A DNA stretch of 64,000 nucleotides from positions 682,001-746,000 of the forward strand of contig NZ_CP025197.1 of the NCBI RefSeq assembly GCF_002844395.1. Direction: 5' to 3'. How positions within the stretch are numbered: the stretch's first letter is position 1; every line of letters begins with the position of its first letter. The stretch is from Acetivibrio saccincola (GTDB lineage: Bacteria > Bacillota > Clostridia > Acetivibrionales > Acetivibrionaceae). The notes beneath the pieces were generated by a model, which was not told the DNA's origin, ran no database searches, and was given only the letters and a program-made list of their open reading frames with translations. Shown piece by piece: positions 52,221 to 61,646 of this stretch. Both the position numbers and the translations under genes were made by a program.

Positions 52221-54077
52221 TTAGCGGAAAGATTCAACATTTTTATCAAAAAGCATATAATACTGCAGTAATTTATATTCATTTATTTTTTCCATCTGTT
52301 CCAAATTCAAATCTTCTGTATACGCACCATCCTTGGTTTTGTAAAATCTGTTAGTCATAACCTGAAATTCTTCCCTAAGCTCCCTTAAGTATTGAAAATA
52401 ATCGATGTCATTTAAACCAATATAGTCAAAAAGCTCTAATACCAGATAGTGAACACTTATATATGGTGCTTCTCCCACAAAGGGGGTTTTTCCTTGATCT
52501 TTTAACAGGTCTTTTGCAGGACTGTTGCTCCAGATAAAATAAGGTGTTTCGTATGTGTTTAAATATGCTTCTAAATCACCTGAGGTTCCGATGTTATAGT
52601 TCATGGCTTTATAGCCGGAAAAATTTTCACCCAGCAGTGGAAGGTGATCTGAAAAATACAGCAAAACAACAGGTTCATTTATTTTCTCCAGCTGCCCTAC
52701 TAAATAGCCTAAAGCCTTGTCGCAGCTCATAAGCCCGTTGGTGTAGTTGTTAACCAAATGGTAGTACTCACTGTCTATACTTTCTTTTTTTATAATTTCA
52801 GGATTACCTAAATCGTAATTTGCATAAGGTCCGTGATTTTGGATGGTTACAGTAAAATTAAAATAGGGGGTGTCTGGATGGTTATTTAAGTGACTACTAA
52901 AATCATCCAAAAGAAACTTAAATGCGTCCATATCGGAAACATAATAAGTGTTTTCCCTGTCAATATCCATATCATCTATAAAAAATATATTATCAAATCC
53001 AAAATAATCATATACATTATACCTGTTGTAAAACCATGGAAAACCTGGATGAAACCCTGTTGTCTTATAGCCTTTTGATTTTAGTATCCATGGAAGTGCA
53101 TAAGTGTCTTTCCTTATTAAATTAATATATGGGTTTGCAAAATCACTTAATGTGGTTTTTGAATGTCCTGTAAGGAAAGAAAATTCACTATCTGAAGTAC
53201 CTCCGGCAAAAATAGTTGTAACAATTTTGCCGTAATAAGATTGGGAAGTAATTTTATTAAAATTTTCCAAAGGGTCATACCCTTTATTAAATTCAATTTG
53301 CTCCACTTTATCTATATCCCAGAAAGCTTCACTCATTACAGCAATGATGTGAGGAAGTTTAACATTTTCATCTTCTTTTATATTATTGTATTTAGAAAGT
53401 ATATTTTCACACTCTGAAGGAGAGTATCCCTCAGGCACGGGCAAATCAAAGGTATGGGTTTTAATTAAAAAGGAGTAGATAAAGCCCCTTGAATTTACAA
53501 CATCTATTTGAGAATACTGGGAGCCGTATATTTTAAACTTATTATAAAGTGATGTATTGCTGTAAATTGTATTATATAAGGTAAAGGACAGCACTACTGT
53601 AAGTAAAATTCCTATGCCTCTTTGAAGTAATTTCATAGGCTTGGATTTTACACATAAAAGTAAAAACAGTGAAAAAAGAATAAATACTGCTATCAACCCA
53701 TATAGCTTAGCGTTAAATGGAAGCTGAGACAAATTAATAACCTTTGTAGATTCGTTTCCAAGGTATATATCAGCCGGTACAAAGGGTTCGTGGCGGAGGC
53801 GTATTTTAAACCTGTTTATAAAATGAAGAATTAAAAAGGGTGCTCCTCCAAAGAAAAACGATGCCCAAATTCTTGAAGTTATGAAAAAGATAAACAGCAT
53901 AAACAAAGTTATAGGCAATGTATTTAAAATAAATAAAATTGGGGATTTAATAAATCTCCAAACTATTACCAGAGAAAAAACAGAAGAAATCTGTACTCCC
54001 ACAATTGATATGGCAAAAGATAAAGCCACTACTAAAAGGATGTTAATGTAATTTTTATATATGTATATTTTTCTCAT
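52221..54077 (-). CDS. LTA-synthase-family sulfatase
   Basis: 618 residues; about five N-terminal transmembrane helices (to ~185), then an extracellular sulfatase-fold domain: LPHIIAVMSEAFWDIDKVEQ, GTSDSEFSFLTGHSKT, YTNGLMSCDKALGYLVGQLE, VLLYFSDHLPLLGENFSGY. The catalytic Thr of LtaS (in a GGT-type loop) is seen as FAGGTSDSEFS. It polymerises or transfers glycerol phosphate from phosphatidylglycerol in model LTA synthases; here it may modify another surface glycan. RBS AGAAGGTG. It lies upstream of the GH5 gene on the same strand; co-transcription unlikely given the 142-base gap. Confidence 0.88.
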   Translation of the reverse strand: MRKIYIYKNYINILLVVALSFAISIVGVQISSVFSLVIVWRFIKSPILFILNTLPITLFMLFIFFITSRIWASFFFGGAPFLILHFINRFKIRLRHEPFVPADIYLGNESTKVINLSQLPFNAKLYGLIAVFILFSLFLLLCVKSKPMKLLQRGIGILLTVVLSFTLYNTIYSNTSLYNKFKIYGSQYSQIDVVNSRGFIYSFLIKTHTFDLPVPEGYSPSECENILSKYNNIKEDENVKLPHIIAVMSEAFWDIDKVEQIEFNKGYDPLENFNKITSQSYYGKIVTTIFAGGTSDSEFSFLTGHSKTTLSDFANPYINLIRKDTYALPWILKSKGYKTTGFHPGFPWFYNRYNVYDYFGFDNIFFIDDMDIDRENTYYVSDMDAFKFLLDDFSSHLNNHPDTPYFNFTVTIQNHGPYANYDLGNPEIIKKESIDSEYYHLVNNYTNGLMSCDKALGYLVGQLEKINEPVVLLYFSDHLPLLGENFSGYKAMNYNIGTSGDLEAYLNTYETPYFIWSNSPAKDLLKDQGKTPFVGEAPYISVHYLVLELFDYIGLNDIDYFQYLRELREEFQVMTNRFYKTKDGAYTEDLNLEQMEKINEYKLLQYYMLFDKNVESFR

Positions 54078-54385
54078 TTAAAAATCACCTTCTGACATTT
54101 CCAGTTTAATCTATGGTAGTTTTTTATATAAGTAATTTAACTTTATAGAGTTTACCAAAATACCTGTAATATTTCAAGTTGTAATATATGTCTTTTAAAA
54201 AATAATAGTCCCTTGTTATAAATAATTTATACATATAATCTACAAATAAAGGGATTGTTTTTAACTCTATTGCCCTAAAACCAAAAAGGTGTTATTATAC
54301 TATTATTCGCAAAAAAATTGCAAAACATTTGGGATTTTTAGTTAAATTTATAACAATGTTTTAGATATATGGGGGTACAGGTAAA
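54078..54385. other. divergent promoter region between LTA-synthase-like gene and pyk
   Basis: No gene. AT-rich; a weak imperfect stem (AGTCCCTT ... AAGGGATTGTTTTT, 54209-54264) precedes a run of T on the plus strand and might end or attenuate a transcript. The ribosome site of pyk (GGGGGT) lies 12 bases before ATG 54386. I cannot assign -35/-10 boxes. Confidence 0.3.
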
Positions 54386-56131
54386 ATGAGAAAGACAAAA
54401 ATAATTTGCACATTAGGTCCCGCTGTAGATAGTGAAGAAATGTTAAGACAACTTATGTTAAAGGGAATGGATGTAGCCAGGTTAAACTTTTCACACGGAA
54501 GCCATGAAGAGCATAAAGCCAGAGTTGAAAGGTTTAAAAAAGTAAGGGATTCTTTAGACCTTCCTGTTGCTTTACTTATGGATACAAAGGGACCGGAAAT
54601 TAGGCTTGGCAAGTTTAAAGACAAAGAAGTGAAATTGGAAAAAGGGGATAAATTTGTACTTTTAAGTGAAGATAAATTAGGAGATGAAAAAGAAGCATCT
54701 GTATCGTACAAAGACTTGTACAAAGATGTAGAAAAAGGCAGCAGCATTTTAATTAATGACGGGCTTGTTGAACTTGTAGTTGAAAAGATAAAGGACAAAA
54801 AAATATATTGCAGGGTGGTAAACGGGGGCATTATAGGGGATAATAAAGGTATAAATGTTCCGGGTGTAGACCTGCACCTCCCGCCTCTTACTGAAAAGGA
54901 TATTGAAGATATTAAATTTGCTGTAGAGAATGAATTTGACTTTATAGCAGTATCTTTTGTAAGAAAGGCTTCTGATGTCATAGAAATTAAGAAGGTTCTT
55001 GAGGAAAATAAAGGTCAGGAAATAAAAGTAATTGCAAAAATTGAAAACAGGGAAGCAATTGAAAATGCAGATGAAATAGTAGAAGTTTCAGACGGGATTA
55101 TGATAGCACGCGGTGATTTGGGTGTTGAGATACCCGTCGAAGAAGTGCCTATAGTGCAAAAAATGCTCATAGAAAAATGCTACAAGAATGGAAAACCTGT
55201 TATTACCGCAACCCAAATGCTGGATTCAATGATTAGAAATCCACGTCCTACAAGGGCAGAAGCCAGTGACATTGCAAATGCCATTTATGATGGTACAAGT
55301 GTAATTATGCTGTCAGGAGAGACTGCTGTTGGAAAATATCCTGTTGAAACCCTTGAAACCATGTCAAAAATAGCACAAAAAGCAGAAATGTCCATTGACT
55401 ATTGGGAAAGGTTTTCCAAAATGCAGTATGATACCAGCCCAAGTGTTACAAATGCTCTAAGCCATGCGGCTTGTACAACTGCCCAGGATTTAAAGGCTTC
55501 TGCAATTATCACGGTTACCCAGTCAGGGCGTACTGCCAGGATGATTTCTAGATTCAGGCCCCAATGCCCGATAATTGCAACTACAGTATCCCAAAGGGTA
55601 AGAAGGCAGCTTTCCCTCTCATGGGGTGTGTACCCATATTTAGTTCCTGAGGCGTCCTGCACTGATGACATGTTTGATACAGGTGTGGAAAAAGCTTTAG
55701 AATCAAAATTTGTTGATAACGGGGATCTTGTTGTTATAACTGCAGGAGTACCAATTGGAGTAAGTGGTACAACAAATATGTTGAAAGTACATGTTGTAGG
55801 AAAGGTATTAGTTAGAGGAACAGGTATAGGTAAAAAGCCTGTTACAGGAGAAGTTTGTGTTGTAAAGACAATTGAAGAAGCAAAGGAGATGTTTGTTGAC
55901 GGGCAAGTGCTTGTTCTGCCTTATACCAATGATGATGTGATAGAGGTAATCAGAAAAGCCTCTGCATTGGTTGTAGAAGAAGGGGGACTGGCATCTCATA
56001 CGGTAACTGTCGGAAAGGCCTTAGGGATACCTGTAATTATAGGTACTTATAATGCTACAAAAATACTTAAAAACGGTTCGGTAGTGACAGTTGACCCAAA
56101 TAGGGGAATAGTGTACTACGGTTCCAATTGA
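54386..56131 (+). CDS. pyk: pyruvate kinase with C-terminal PEP-utilising domain
   Basis: 581 residues, the last step of glycolysis. MRKTKIICTLGPAVDSEEML start, ARLNFSHGSHEEH, LLMDTKGPEIRLGKF, catalytic Lys in IAKIENREAIENADEIV, ITATQMLDSM and SGETAVGKYPVE. It continues ~105 residues past the usual end (470) with LPYTNDDVIEVIRKASALVV and GGLASHTVTVGKALGIPVII, the extra PEP-utilising-enzyme-like domain found in Firmicute pyruvate kinases, which contributes to allosteric control. Closed by a terminator at 56157. Confidence 0.97.
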   Translation: MRKTKIICTLGPAVDSEEMLRQLMLKGMDVARLNFSHGSHEEHKARVERFKKVRDSLDLPVALLMDTKGPEIRLGKFKDKEVKLEKGDKFVLLSEDKLGDEKEASVSYKDLYKDVEKGSSILINDGLVELVVEKIKDKKIYCRVVNGGIIGDNKGINVPGVDLHLPPLTEKDIEDIKFAVENEFDFIAVSFVRKASDVIEIKKVLEENKGQEIKVIAKIENREAIENADEIVEVSDGIMIARGDLGVEIPVEEVPIVQKMLIEKCYKNGKPVITATQMLDSMIRNPRPTRAEASDIANAIYDGTSVIMLSGETAVGKYPVETLETMSKIAQKAEMSIDYWERFSKMQYDTSPSVTNALSHAACTTAQDLKASAIITVTQSGRTARMISRFRPQCPIIATTVSQRVRRQLSLSWGVYPYLVPEASCTDDMFDTGVEKALESKFVDNGDLVVITAGVPIGVSGTTNMLKVHVVGKVLVRGTGIGKKPVTGEVCVVKTIEEAKEMFVDGQVLVLPYTNDDVIEVIRKASALVVEEGGLASHTVTVGKALGIPVIIGTYNATKILKNGSVVTVDPNRGIVYYGSN

Positions 56132-56156
56132 TTTTTTGAAATTTATTGTTAAGAAA

Positions 56157-56194
56157 AATAATAACCACCCGTTTTTTAGGGTGGTTATTATTTT
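56157..56194. terminator. bidirectional terminator between pyk and GH43
   Basis: AATAATAACCACCC/GGGTGGTTATTATT, 14-bp perfect stem, 8-base T-rich loop, TTTT after the stem on both strands. Confidence 0.9.
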
Positions 56195-56198
56195 CCAT

Positions 56199-57179
56199 TT
56201 ACTTGTATGGGTCAATTGTTTGAATGGTCCCGTCATCATTGTATTTTATCTCTGTATATTTCATGCAGCGTCTGTTATCAGCACCGCCTGATAAGGAGCT
56301 GTCATGATAAAATAAGTACCACTTACCCTGAAATTCAACAATGGAGTGATGGGTAGTCCAGCCTATAACAGGGTTAAGTATCCTTCCCTTATATACAAAC
56401 GGTCCTTTAGGATTTTTACTCATAGCATATACAATATAGTGAGTAGTACCGGTAGAATATGAAAGGTAATAGTAGCCGTTGTATTTATGCATCCATGGAC
56501 CTTCAAAATATCTTCTGTCTTCATCACCTGCAAGTATAGGGTTACCGTCTTCATCAACTATGGATATTTCCTGAGGTGTTTCTTTAAAAGTAAGCATATC
56601 ATCATTTAGTTCAGCTACTCTAGGTCCTAAAGCAGGCTGGTCTTTAGCAGGTTCTTTTCCGTCAGGGTTATACTCCCCGGTTTGCCACTTTTCCAGCTGT
56701 CCTCCCCAAAGACCTCCAAAATACATGTATGCTCTGCCGTCATAATCAATAAAAACAGCAGGGTCTATGCTAAAACTGCCTGGAATATAACTTTCTTGAG
56801 GTTTAAAAGGTCCTGCAGGGGATGAACTTGTTGCAACCCCGATTCTAAAAATCCCATCCTTGTCCTTTGCAGGGAAATAGAAATAATAAGTATTATTTTT
56901 AAAAGCAGCATCAGGTGCCCACATTTGTTGTTTTGCCCAGGGCACATCTTTAACATGGAGCACTTGACCATGGTCTACGCAAGGAGAATCTATGCTATCC
57001 ATAGAAAAAACGTGATAATCCTCCATATTGTATTGGTCCCCAAGATCATTTGATTCCCTTACTTCATCAAGATCATGGGAAGGATAGATGTACAACTTAC
57101 CTTCAAACACGTGAGCAGAAGGGTCTGCTGTATAAATGTGAGTAACTAAAGGTTGGTTAGGTTTGCTAGAATTTGCCAT
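56199..57179 (-). CDS. GH43-family glycoside hydrolase, probably intracellular
   Basis: 326 residues, five-bladed beta-propeller: catalytic base Asp in HIYTADPSAHVFEG near residue 19, Asp in SIDPAVFIDYDGRAYMYFGG (pKa modulator) and Glu in YFEGPWMHKYNGYYYLSYST (general acid). It is predicted to act on beta-xylosides or alpha-arabinosides. No signal peptide, dockerin or CBM is present, so it likely works in the cytosol on imported oligosaccharides. RBS AAAGGAG. Shares the terminator with pyk. Confidence 0.92.
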   Translation of the reverse strand: MANSSKPNQPLVTHIYTADPSAHVFEGKLYIYPSHDLDEVRESNDLGDQYNMEDYHVFSMDSIDSPCVDHGQVLHVKDVPWAKQQMWAPDAAFKNNTYYFYFPAKDKDGIFRIGVATSSSPAGPFKPQESYIPGSFSIDPAVFIDYDGRAYMYFGGLWGGQLEKWQTGEYNPDGKEPAKDQPALGPRVAELNDDMLTFKETPQEISIVDEDGNPILAGDEDRRYFEGPWMHKYNGYYYLSYSTGTTHYIVYAMSKNPKGPFVYKGRILNPVIGWTTHHSIVEFQGKWYLFYHDSSLSGGADNRRCMKYTEIKYNDDGTIQTIDPYK

Positions 57180-57327
57180 ATCGCCATTCTCCTTTACTGT
57201 TGAATTTTATAAAACAAGCTGTACAACTTTTTTTGTACCAAAAGTATTCAGCTTTTATTATATCAATACATATTAAAGAATCAAGGCATAAGACAAAAAA
57301 GTTATAATAATCAGTATGTTTATTATA

Positions 57328-58359
57328 TTAATCCGGGAACTGGACATTACCCGGAACTATGTAAGCTTCTTCAGCAATTTCACCAGGACCGGGAAGGCTG
57401 TCAATTACATCAGTTAAAACATACCCTCTTATATCGGTAATTCTTATTGTAGGTGTGGTTGTATCTACGTTTTCATAAATAAAATGATTCCAGAACATTT
57501 TCTTCATGTCGTGCCATTCACCATTTTGATATATTTCCATTTTTAAAACTGGATATTTGTGGTCCCTGACTTGAATTGCCACCCAGGACGGGGAAGTACC
57601 CTCTTTTATTCTGTATGAAACATTTTTATCAATAGGTGCGGCAACAATCCGCCATGAGATATCAATTCTTCCGTCTGCCATATTTCCTATTTTATCAAAG
57701 GATGTTGGACAAAGGTCTAATGCACCATCCCCGCCTTCCGGGTATAAATCCGTCACATATACAACAGTGGTTCCCTTCACGCCTGTTACTTCAAGGTATG
57801 CCCCTGCCAGTGCTGCTTCAATTCCATAGCTGTTATAATCATAAGGATTTAGCGCTGTTATTTCCATATCTAACGGAATAGGATCAAGGAGGCAGGCTCC
57901 CCCTGCATATCCTGAGCCGGTGTATGTTGCATAACTTGTGCGGACTCTGTCCCAATCCGGGTAAGCTCCTACATTAACAGGCTCTGAAGTAGGTCCGGGA
58001 GCAGGTGTACCAGGTGTAGGCTCAGAGGTAGGTGTAGGTGTAGGTTTAGGAGTAGGTGATTCAGGAACTGTGCTTTTTGGGAATTTATCAATTATATTGA
58101 GAATGTACCTGCTTAAAATTACATAGTCATTGCTGTCTATCATTTCATCCCCGTCCAAATCTGCATACCACAGAGGATTTTCAACAGGCAAACTGTCTAT
58201 AACCTCTAATAAAAATCTTTTCAGTATTGTTGCATCAATACTGTTAACAATTCCATCGTCATTAAGGTCCCCAACTAAGCCTTGTTTATCACATGTGGAA
58301 ACAAAACTAAATGCTTGAATAAGAATGGTAGTTAAAAACAAACATAAAAACTTTTTCAT
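57328..58359 (-). CDS. dockerin-bearing expansin-like protein
   Basis: 343 residues. Signal peptide, then a type I dockerin directly after it (calcium loops GDLNDDGIVNSIDA and ADLDGDEMIDSNDY), a Pro/Thr linker (PTPKPTPTPTSEPTPGTPAP), and an expansin module: a double-psi barrel (about 135-245, TYTGSGYAGGACLLDPIPLD; the family Asp in DLYPEGGDGALDLCPTSFDK) and a C-terminal binding domain (GEWHDMKKMFWNHFIY). Expansins loosen crystalline cellulose without hydrolysing it. ATG 58359 has GGGGGT upstream, seven bases before it. An N-terminal dockerin is unusual in cellulosomal proteins. Confidence 0.85.
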   Translation of the reverse strand: MKKFLCLFLTTILIQAFSFVSTCDKQGLVGDLNDDGIVNSIDATILKRFLLEVIDSLPVENPLWYADLDGDEMIDSNDYVILSRYILNIIDKFPKSTVPESPTPKPTPTPTSEPTPGTPAPGPTSEPVNVGAYPDWDRVRTSYATYTGSGYAGGACLLDPIPLDMEITALNPYDYNSYGIEAALAGAYLEVTGVKGTTVVYVTDLYPEGGDGALDLCPTSFDKIGNMADGRIDISWRIVAAPIDKNVSYRIKEGTSPSWVAIQVRDHKYPVLKMEIYQNGEWHDMKKMFWNHFIYENVDTTTPTIRITDIRGYVLTDVIDSLPGPGEIAEEAYIVPGNVQFPD

Positions 58360-58478
58360 AACAAATACCCCCATAATATGTTTTTATTTTTTCATACCAT
58401 TTTGATAATAATTCGGAATTATCTAAAATTTTGTTACTATGGGGGTATTGTTCTGTATCTTTTGTTTAATAGACATAT

Positions 58479-58874
58479 TTATTTGGCATAATTGTCTTTT
58501 AATAAGTTTATTTTTATAAGTTTTACTATGCCCCAGGCAATTAATCCATAAACCAACATTGCGATTAATGTTGCCGGTTCAAAAACTGATTGCACAGAAA
58601 GACCGTTAGTTGTAATGGATTCAAATATTCCTGCAAAAGGTGCAGTGAATATGTTGGTTATGGAATATAAAAATATAACGAAGCCGCTTACAGGGTTTGC
58701 ACCTAAAAGTTTAAAAATAAAACGGAATGCAAGCAAAACTTCCAAAACCCCGAGGGCGTAATATATTCCATGACGACTTTTTAAATACCATGAGGGCATT
58801 TTATACTCATCATTTTCATGTAATTTTTTAAATTTAAATTCATTATCATTATCTTTTTTATAAGAATTATCCAT
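58479..58874 (-). CDS. YggT-family small membrane protein
   Basis: 131 residues; a charged N-terminus (DNSYKKDNDNEFKFKKLHEN), then two to three transmembrane stretches: GIYYALGVLEVLLAFRFIFK, GFVIFLYSITNIFTAPFAGI, TLIAMLVYGLIAWGIVKLIK. The RxxxKLLGANP and TxPF pattern is YggT-like. In several bacteria the family is tied to membrane or division processes; no activity is known. ATG 58874 follows AGGAG. It is transcribed away from the ISLre2 insertion. Confidence 0.75.
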   Translation of the reverse strand: MDNSYKKDNDNEFKFKKLHENDEYKMPSWYLKSRHGIYYALGVLEVLLAFRFIFKLLGANPVSGFVIFLYSITNIFTAPFAGIFESITTNGLSVQSVFEPATLIAMLVYGLIAWGIVKLIKINLLKDNYAK

Positions 58875-59118
58875 AGCATTACTCCTGTTAAACATAATAT
58901 TGCAAATTATATGGTAAATTTTTTAGTGCTATATACATTATGCATTTATTATTGCCATAATTGTACATTTATCAGTGCTTTATATATATTATAATCAAAG
59001 TTAGCGTAAAGTTATTGTAGGGAATGAGACATAAAATACCATATAAAATTGAAAAGAAGATGACATCCTGTTAAGATATTAATACAAAAAAAATCTAACA
59101 GAAAGGATGACATCTTCT

Positions 59119-60558
59119 ATGTATAATAGTATACAACATTTTAATGAATTTGGGGCAAAAAGAATTGAAAAAAAGATAAAAAATTTTATTGAAGAAGGAA
59201 AAGACTTAGCTGATCTTATTCTTGGTCTGAAAGAAGATTTATTTAAACTTGGACGCGATATACTTAAAGAAGTGCTTGAAGATATGGATGAATATTTACG
59301 TAACTGTGAAATAAGGAAACAGTATTGGGAAATTATAAGAAAAGATAAAACATCTATTTTAACGACATTTGGAACACTAAGTTATAACAGGACATATTTT
59401 AAGCATAAGGAAAATGGTAATAGACAACACCTGGTCGACAGGATTGTAGGTGTAGAACCACATGACAGAGTAAGTGCCGATGTTGTAATTAATGCAATAG
59501 AAGAAGCAGCTGACAGCAGCTACAGAAAGGCAGGAGAAAAGGCGACATATATTGATGAAATCAGCAAACAAGCTGTGATGAATAAAATACATAATATTGA
59601 AATAGTTGAGCCTGAAATAAAAGTAGATAAAAAGAGAAAAGTAAAAATATTGTATGTTGAGGCAGACGAGGATCATGTAGCATTACAACAAAAAAGTATA
59701 TTGAGACAGAATGAGAAGGGCAAGAGAAATACAATTATGCCAAAACTTGTATATGTGCATGAGGGAATTGACTTTGAAAAAAGTAATAAGAAGAGAAAAG
59801 TATTAAAGAATGTTCGATATTTTGGGGGTGTGTATAATAATTCAGAAAATTTGTGGCTTGAAGTATCGGAATACATATATAAACAATATGACGTTGATTT
59901 TTTAGAGACGGTGTATATATTAGGAGATGGGGCGTCATGGATAAGGCAAGGAGTTAACTGGCTTTCAAAAAGTAAATTTGTACTTGATAGATACCATCTT
60001 CAAAAATACGTAAGAGTTGCAACCACACATTTAAATGATGAAGCAATAAGCCAAGATTTACAGGACGCATTGAATTTATCTGATAAAAAAAAGCTAACAA
60101 AGGTTTTTAAAAAGATAATCGAAAAGACAGGCGATAATGAAAGTAAAATAAAGGCTATAAAAAATGCAAAGCGATATATTTTAAATAATTGGGATGGTAT
60201 AGAAATAAGGTCAAACAGAGGAATAGTGGGTTGTAGTGCTGAAGGTCATGTGAGTCATGTATTTTCATCCCGTTTAAGTTCAAGACCTAAAGGCTGGTCG
60301 AGAAAAGGTGTAGAAAAGATGTCAAAGCTGATAATATACAAGAAGAATGGCGGTAAGGTATATGACATAGTTATGGCACAAAAACAAAAAAAGTTAGCAG
60401 CTAGTAGGCAAGAAATTCAGGAAAAATTAATTAAGGAATTAAAGAAGTCATCAAACAGGTATGAGAGTGTATGGAATAGTAATTTAACTGTTATTCATAA
60501 GGGGTGTAAAACTGGTTTATATAAAGAATTAAGGCGTATTATAGGTATATGCGGATAG
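59119..60558 (+). CDS. ISLre2-family transposase
   Basis: 479 residues, DDE-type transposase: TFGTLSYNRTYFKHKENG, VILYVEADEDHVALQ-like second block seen as KILYVEADEDHVALQQK, VYILGDGASWIRQGVNWL, FVLDRYHLQKYVR and NNWDGIEIRSNRGIVGCSAE near the C-terminus, all ISLre2 features. ATG 59119 is preferred over ATG 59107, because AAAGG directly abuts the latter and leaves no spacing. The frame is uninterrupted, so the element may still be active. Confidence 0.9.
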   Translation: MYNSIQHFNEFGAKRIEKKIKNFIEEGKDLADLILGLKEDLFKLGRDILKEVLEDMDEYLRNCEIRKQYWEIIRKDKTSILTTFGTLSYNRTYFKHKENGNRQHLVDRIVGVEPHDRVSADVVINAIEEAADSSYRKAGEKATYIDEISKQAVMNKIHNIEIVEPEIKVDKKRKVKILYVEADEDHVALQQKSILRQNEKGKRNTIMPKLVYVHEGIDFEKSNKKRKVLKNVRYFGGVYNNSENLWLEVSEYIYKQYDVDFLETVYILGDGASWIRQGVNWLSKSKFVLDRYHLQKYVRVATTHLNDEAISQDLQDALNLSDKKKLTKVFKKIIEKTGDNESKIKAIKNAKRYILNNWDGIEIRSNRGIVGCSAEGHVSHVFSSRLSSRPKGWSRKGVEKMSKLIIYKKNGGKVYDIVMAQKQKKLAASRQEIQEKLIKELKKSSNRYESVWNSNLTVIHKGCKTGLYKELRRIIGICG

Positions 60559-60698
60559 GGATGAGGTAATAATAAAGCAAAAATTACGGGAAAGTTTACA
60601 AGTAAGCCTATCCAATAGGAATTATACATATCTAAAAAAAGACAAAGAAAAAGAAAAAACATAAAAAAAGAAAAAGAAAAGAAAAAAGCAAAACTTTA

Positions 60699-60782
60699 GT
60701 ACCATGACCCGCGAAGCCCTACTACTTGTCAAGGCCGGGCTTTGCCCGCTTGTTTTAGCCTTGACAAAATGGAAAATGGTAC
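60699..60782 (+). repeat. three-tier palindrome inside the ISLre2 element
   Basis: The outer arms GTACCAT/ATGGTAC, middle arms TTGTCAAGGC/GCCTTGACAA and inner arms CGGGC/GCCCG with a TTT loop nest within 84 bases. The region is much richer in G+C than its surroundings. Could be a terminator-like barrier at the element's 3' side, a structured RNA or a nested palindromic element. Confidence 0.7.
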
Positions 60783-61158
60783 AATAGAAATACTTTTTTC
60801 TTTTAAAAGTAGCGTTAAAATGTGAAGGAACATAGATAACAAAATGTACTGATTTGTGACAATCATTGAGTAAAATGGATTCTTTATAGGAAGAAAGAGT
60901 TATATGGTATAATAGAGAATAAGTTAGAGGAGTTATAAAAGAAAATAATTAGCTCAGCATGCAAATTATGCAAAATACTCTCGTTACTAAGAGACCGTTA
61001 TTTGAAATAGTTGTATAAAAAATGGGATGCCATCTACTTTTCTTTTTCCTACAATAAATTGACGCTATCATAATCAAAAATAATGTTGACTATAATTGAT
61101 ATTTATGGTAAGTTTAATTTTGTAACATAATGTCGAAAAAGAAAAGGAGAGGATTATA

Positions 61159-61419
61159 GTGAAATCTACTGGAATTGTAAGAAAAGTTGATGAATTAGGC
61201 AGGATTGTTTTACCAATTGAATTAAGAAGAAGTATGGACATTAATGAAAAGGACGCTTTGGAAATTTTTGTAGATGATGACAAAATAATATTAAAAAAAT
61301 ACCAGCCTGCTGATATCTTTACAGGAAGCATGGAAGACTTAGTTGACTATAAGGGCAAAAAAGTTTCCAAAGCAACTATAATAGAGTTGGCAAAATTAGC
61401 AGGTTTAGAAGTGAAGTAA
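61159..61419 (+). CDS. AbrB/SpoVT-type transition-state regulator
   Basis: 86 residues: swapped-hairpin DNA-binding domain MKSTGIVRKVDELGRIVLPI, ELRRSMDINEKDALEIFV, characteristic of AbrB/Abh/SpoVT, then a short C-terminal part (SKATIIELAKLAGLEVK). GTG start with AAAAGGAGAGG upstream. It represses or activates growth-phase genes in Bacillus relatives; targets here are unknown. Its promoter region now begins at the ISLre2 insertion only 90 bases upstream. Confidence 0.92.
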   Translation: MKSTGIVRKVDELGRIVLPIELRRSMDINEKDALEIFVDDDKIILKKYQPADIFTGSMEDLVDYKGKKVSKATIIELAKLAGLEVK

Positions 61420-61436
61420 ATATTACAAAAAATTTA

Positions 61437-61490
61437 GGGGAATGACACATGTAATTTACATAGTAAAAGCTGTGGCATTCCCTGTTTTTA
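61437..61490 (+). terminator. Rho-independent terminator
   Basis: GGGGAATGACACA pairs with TGTGGCATTCCC (one mismatch) around an AT-rich loop, followed by TGTTTTT; ends the abrB-like transcript. Confidence 0.85.
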
Positions 61491-61646
61491 ATACATTTTA
61501 GCTTTTATATAACTTTAATTTAAAGAAAATTTCTTTTAATTACTTATGTTTTACATTTTCTTCTTTTCTTTTTATACTCCCCTTGATACATTTATTTAAC
61601 TAGTGTAAAATGATTTAGTGATTATTGACATATAGGAGTAGCGATT

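Larger units (their letters stand above)
59000..61069 (+). mobile_element. complete ISLre2-family insertion sequence
   Basis: A 2,070-bp element bounded by 22-bp terminal inverted repeats (consensus AGCGTNAANTTATTGTAGG within both ends; 18 of 22 positions identical) and flanked by the 9-bp direct repeat ATAATCAAA at 58991-58999 and 61070-61078. A second, subterminal inverted repeat GAAAAGAAGATGACATCC is echoed at 61025-61042. The intact ends and target repeat point to a recent insertion. The stretch 60625-60690 is A-rich. It lies between YggT and the abrB-like gene, in the latter's upstream region. Confidence 0.9.

Noticed and set aside
60625-60690. A-rich tract resembling a low-complexity coding tail
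   Set aside because: Stop codons interrupt all frames; it is spacer inside ISLre2.
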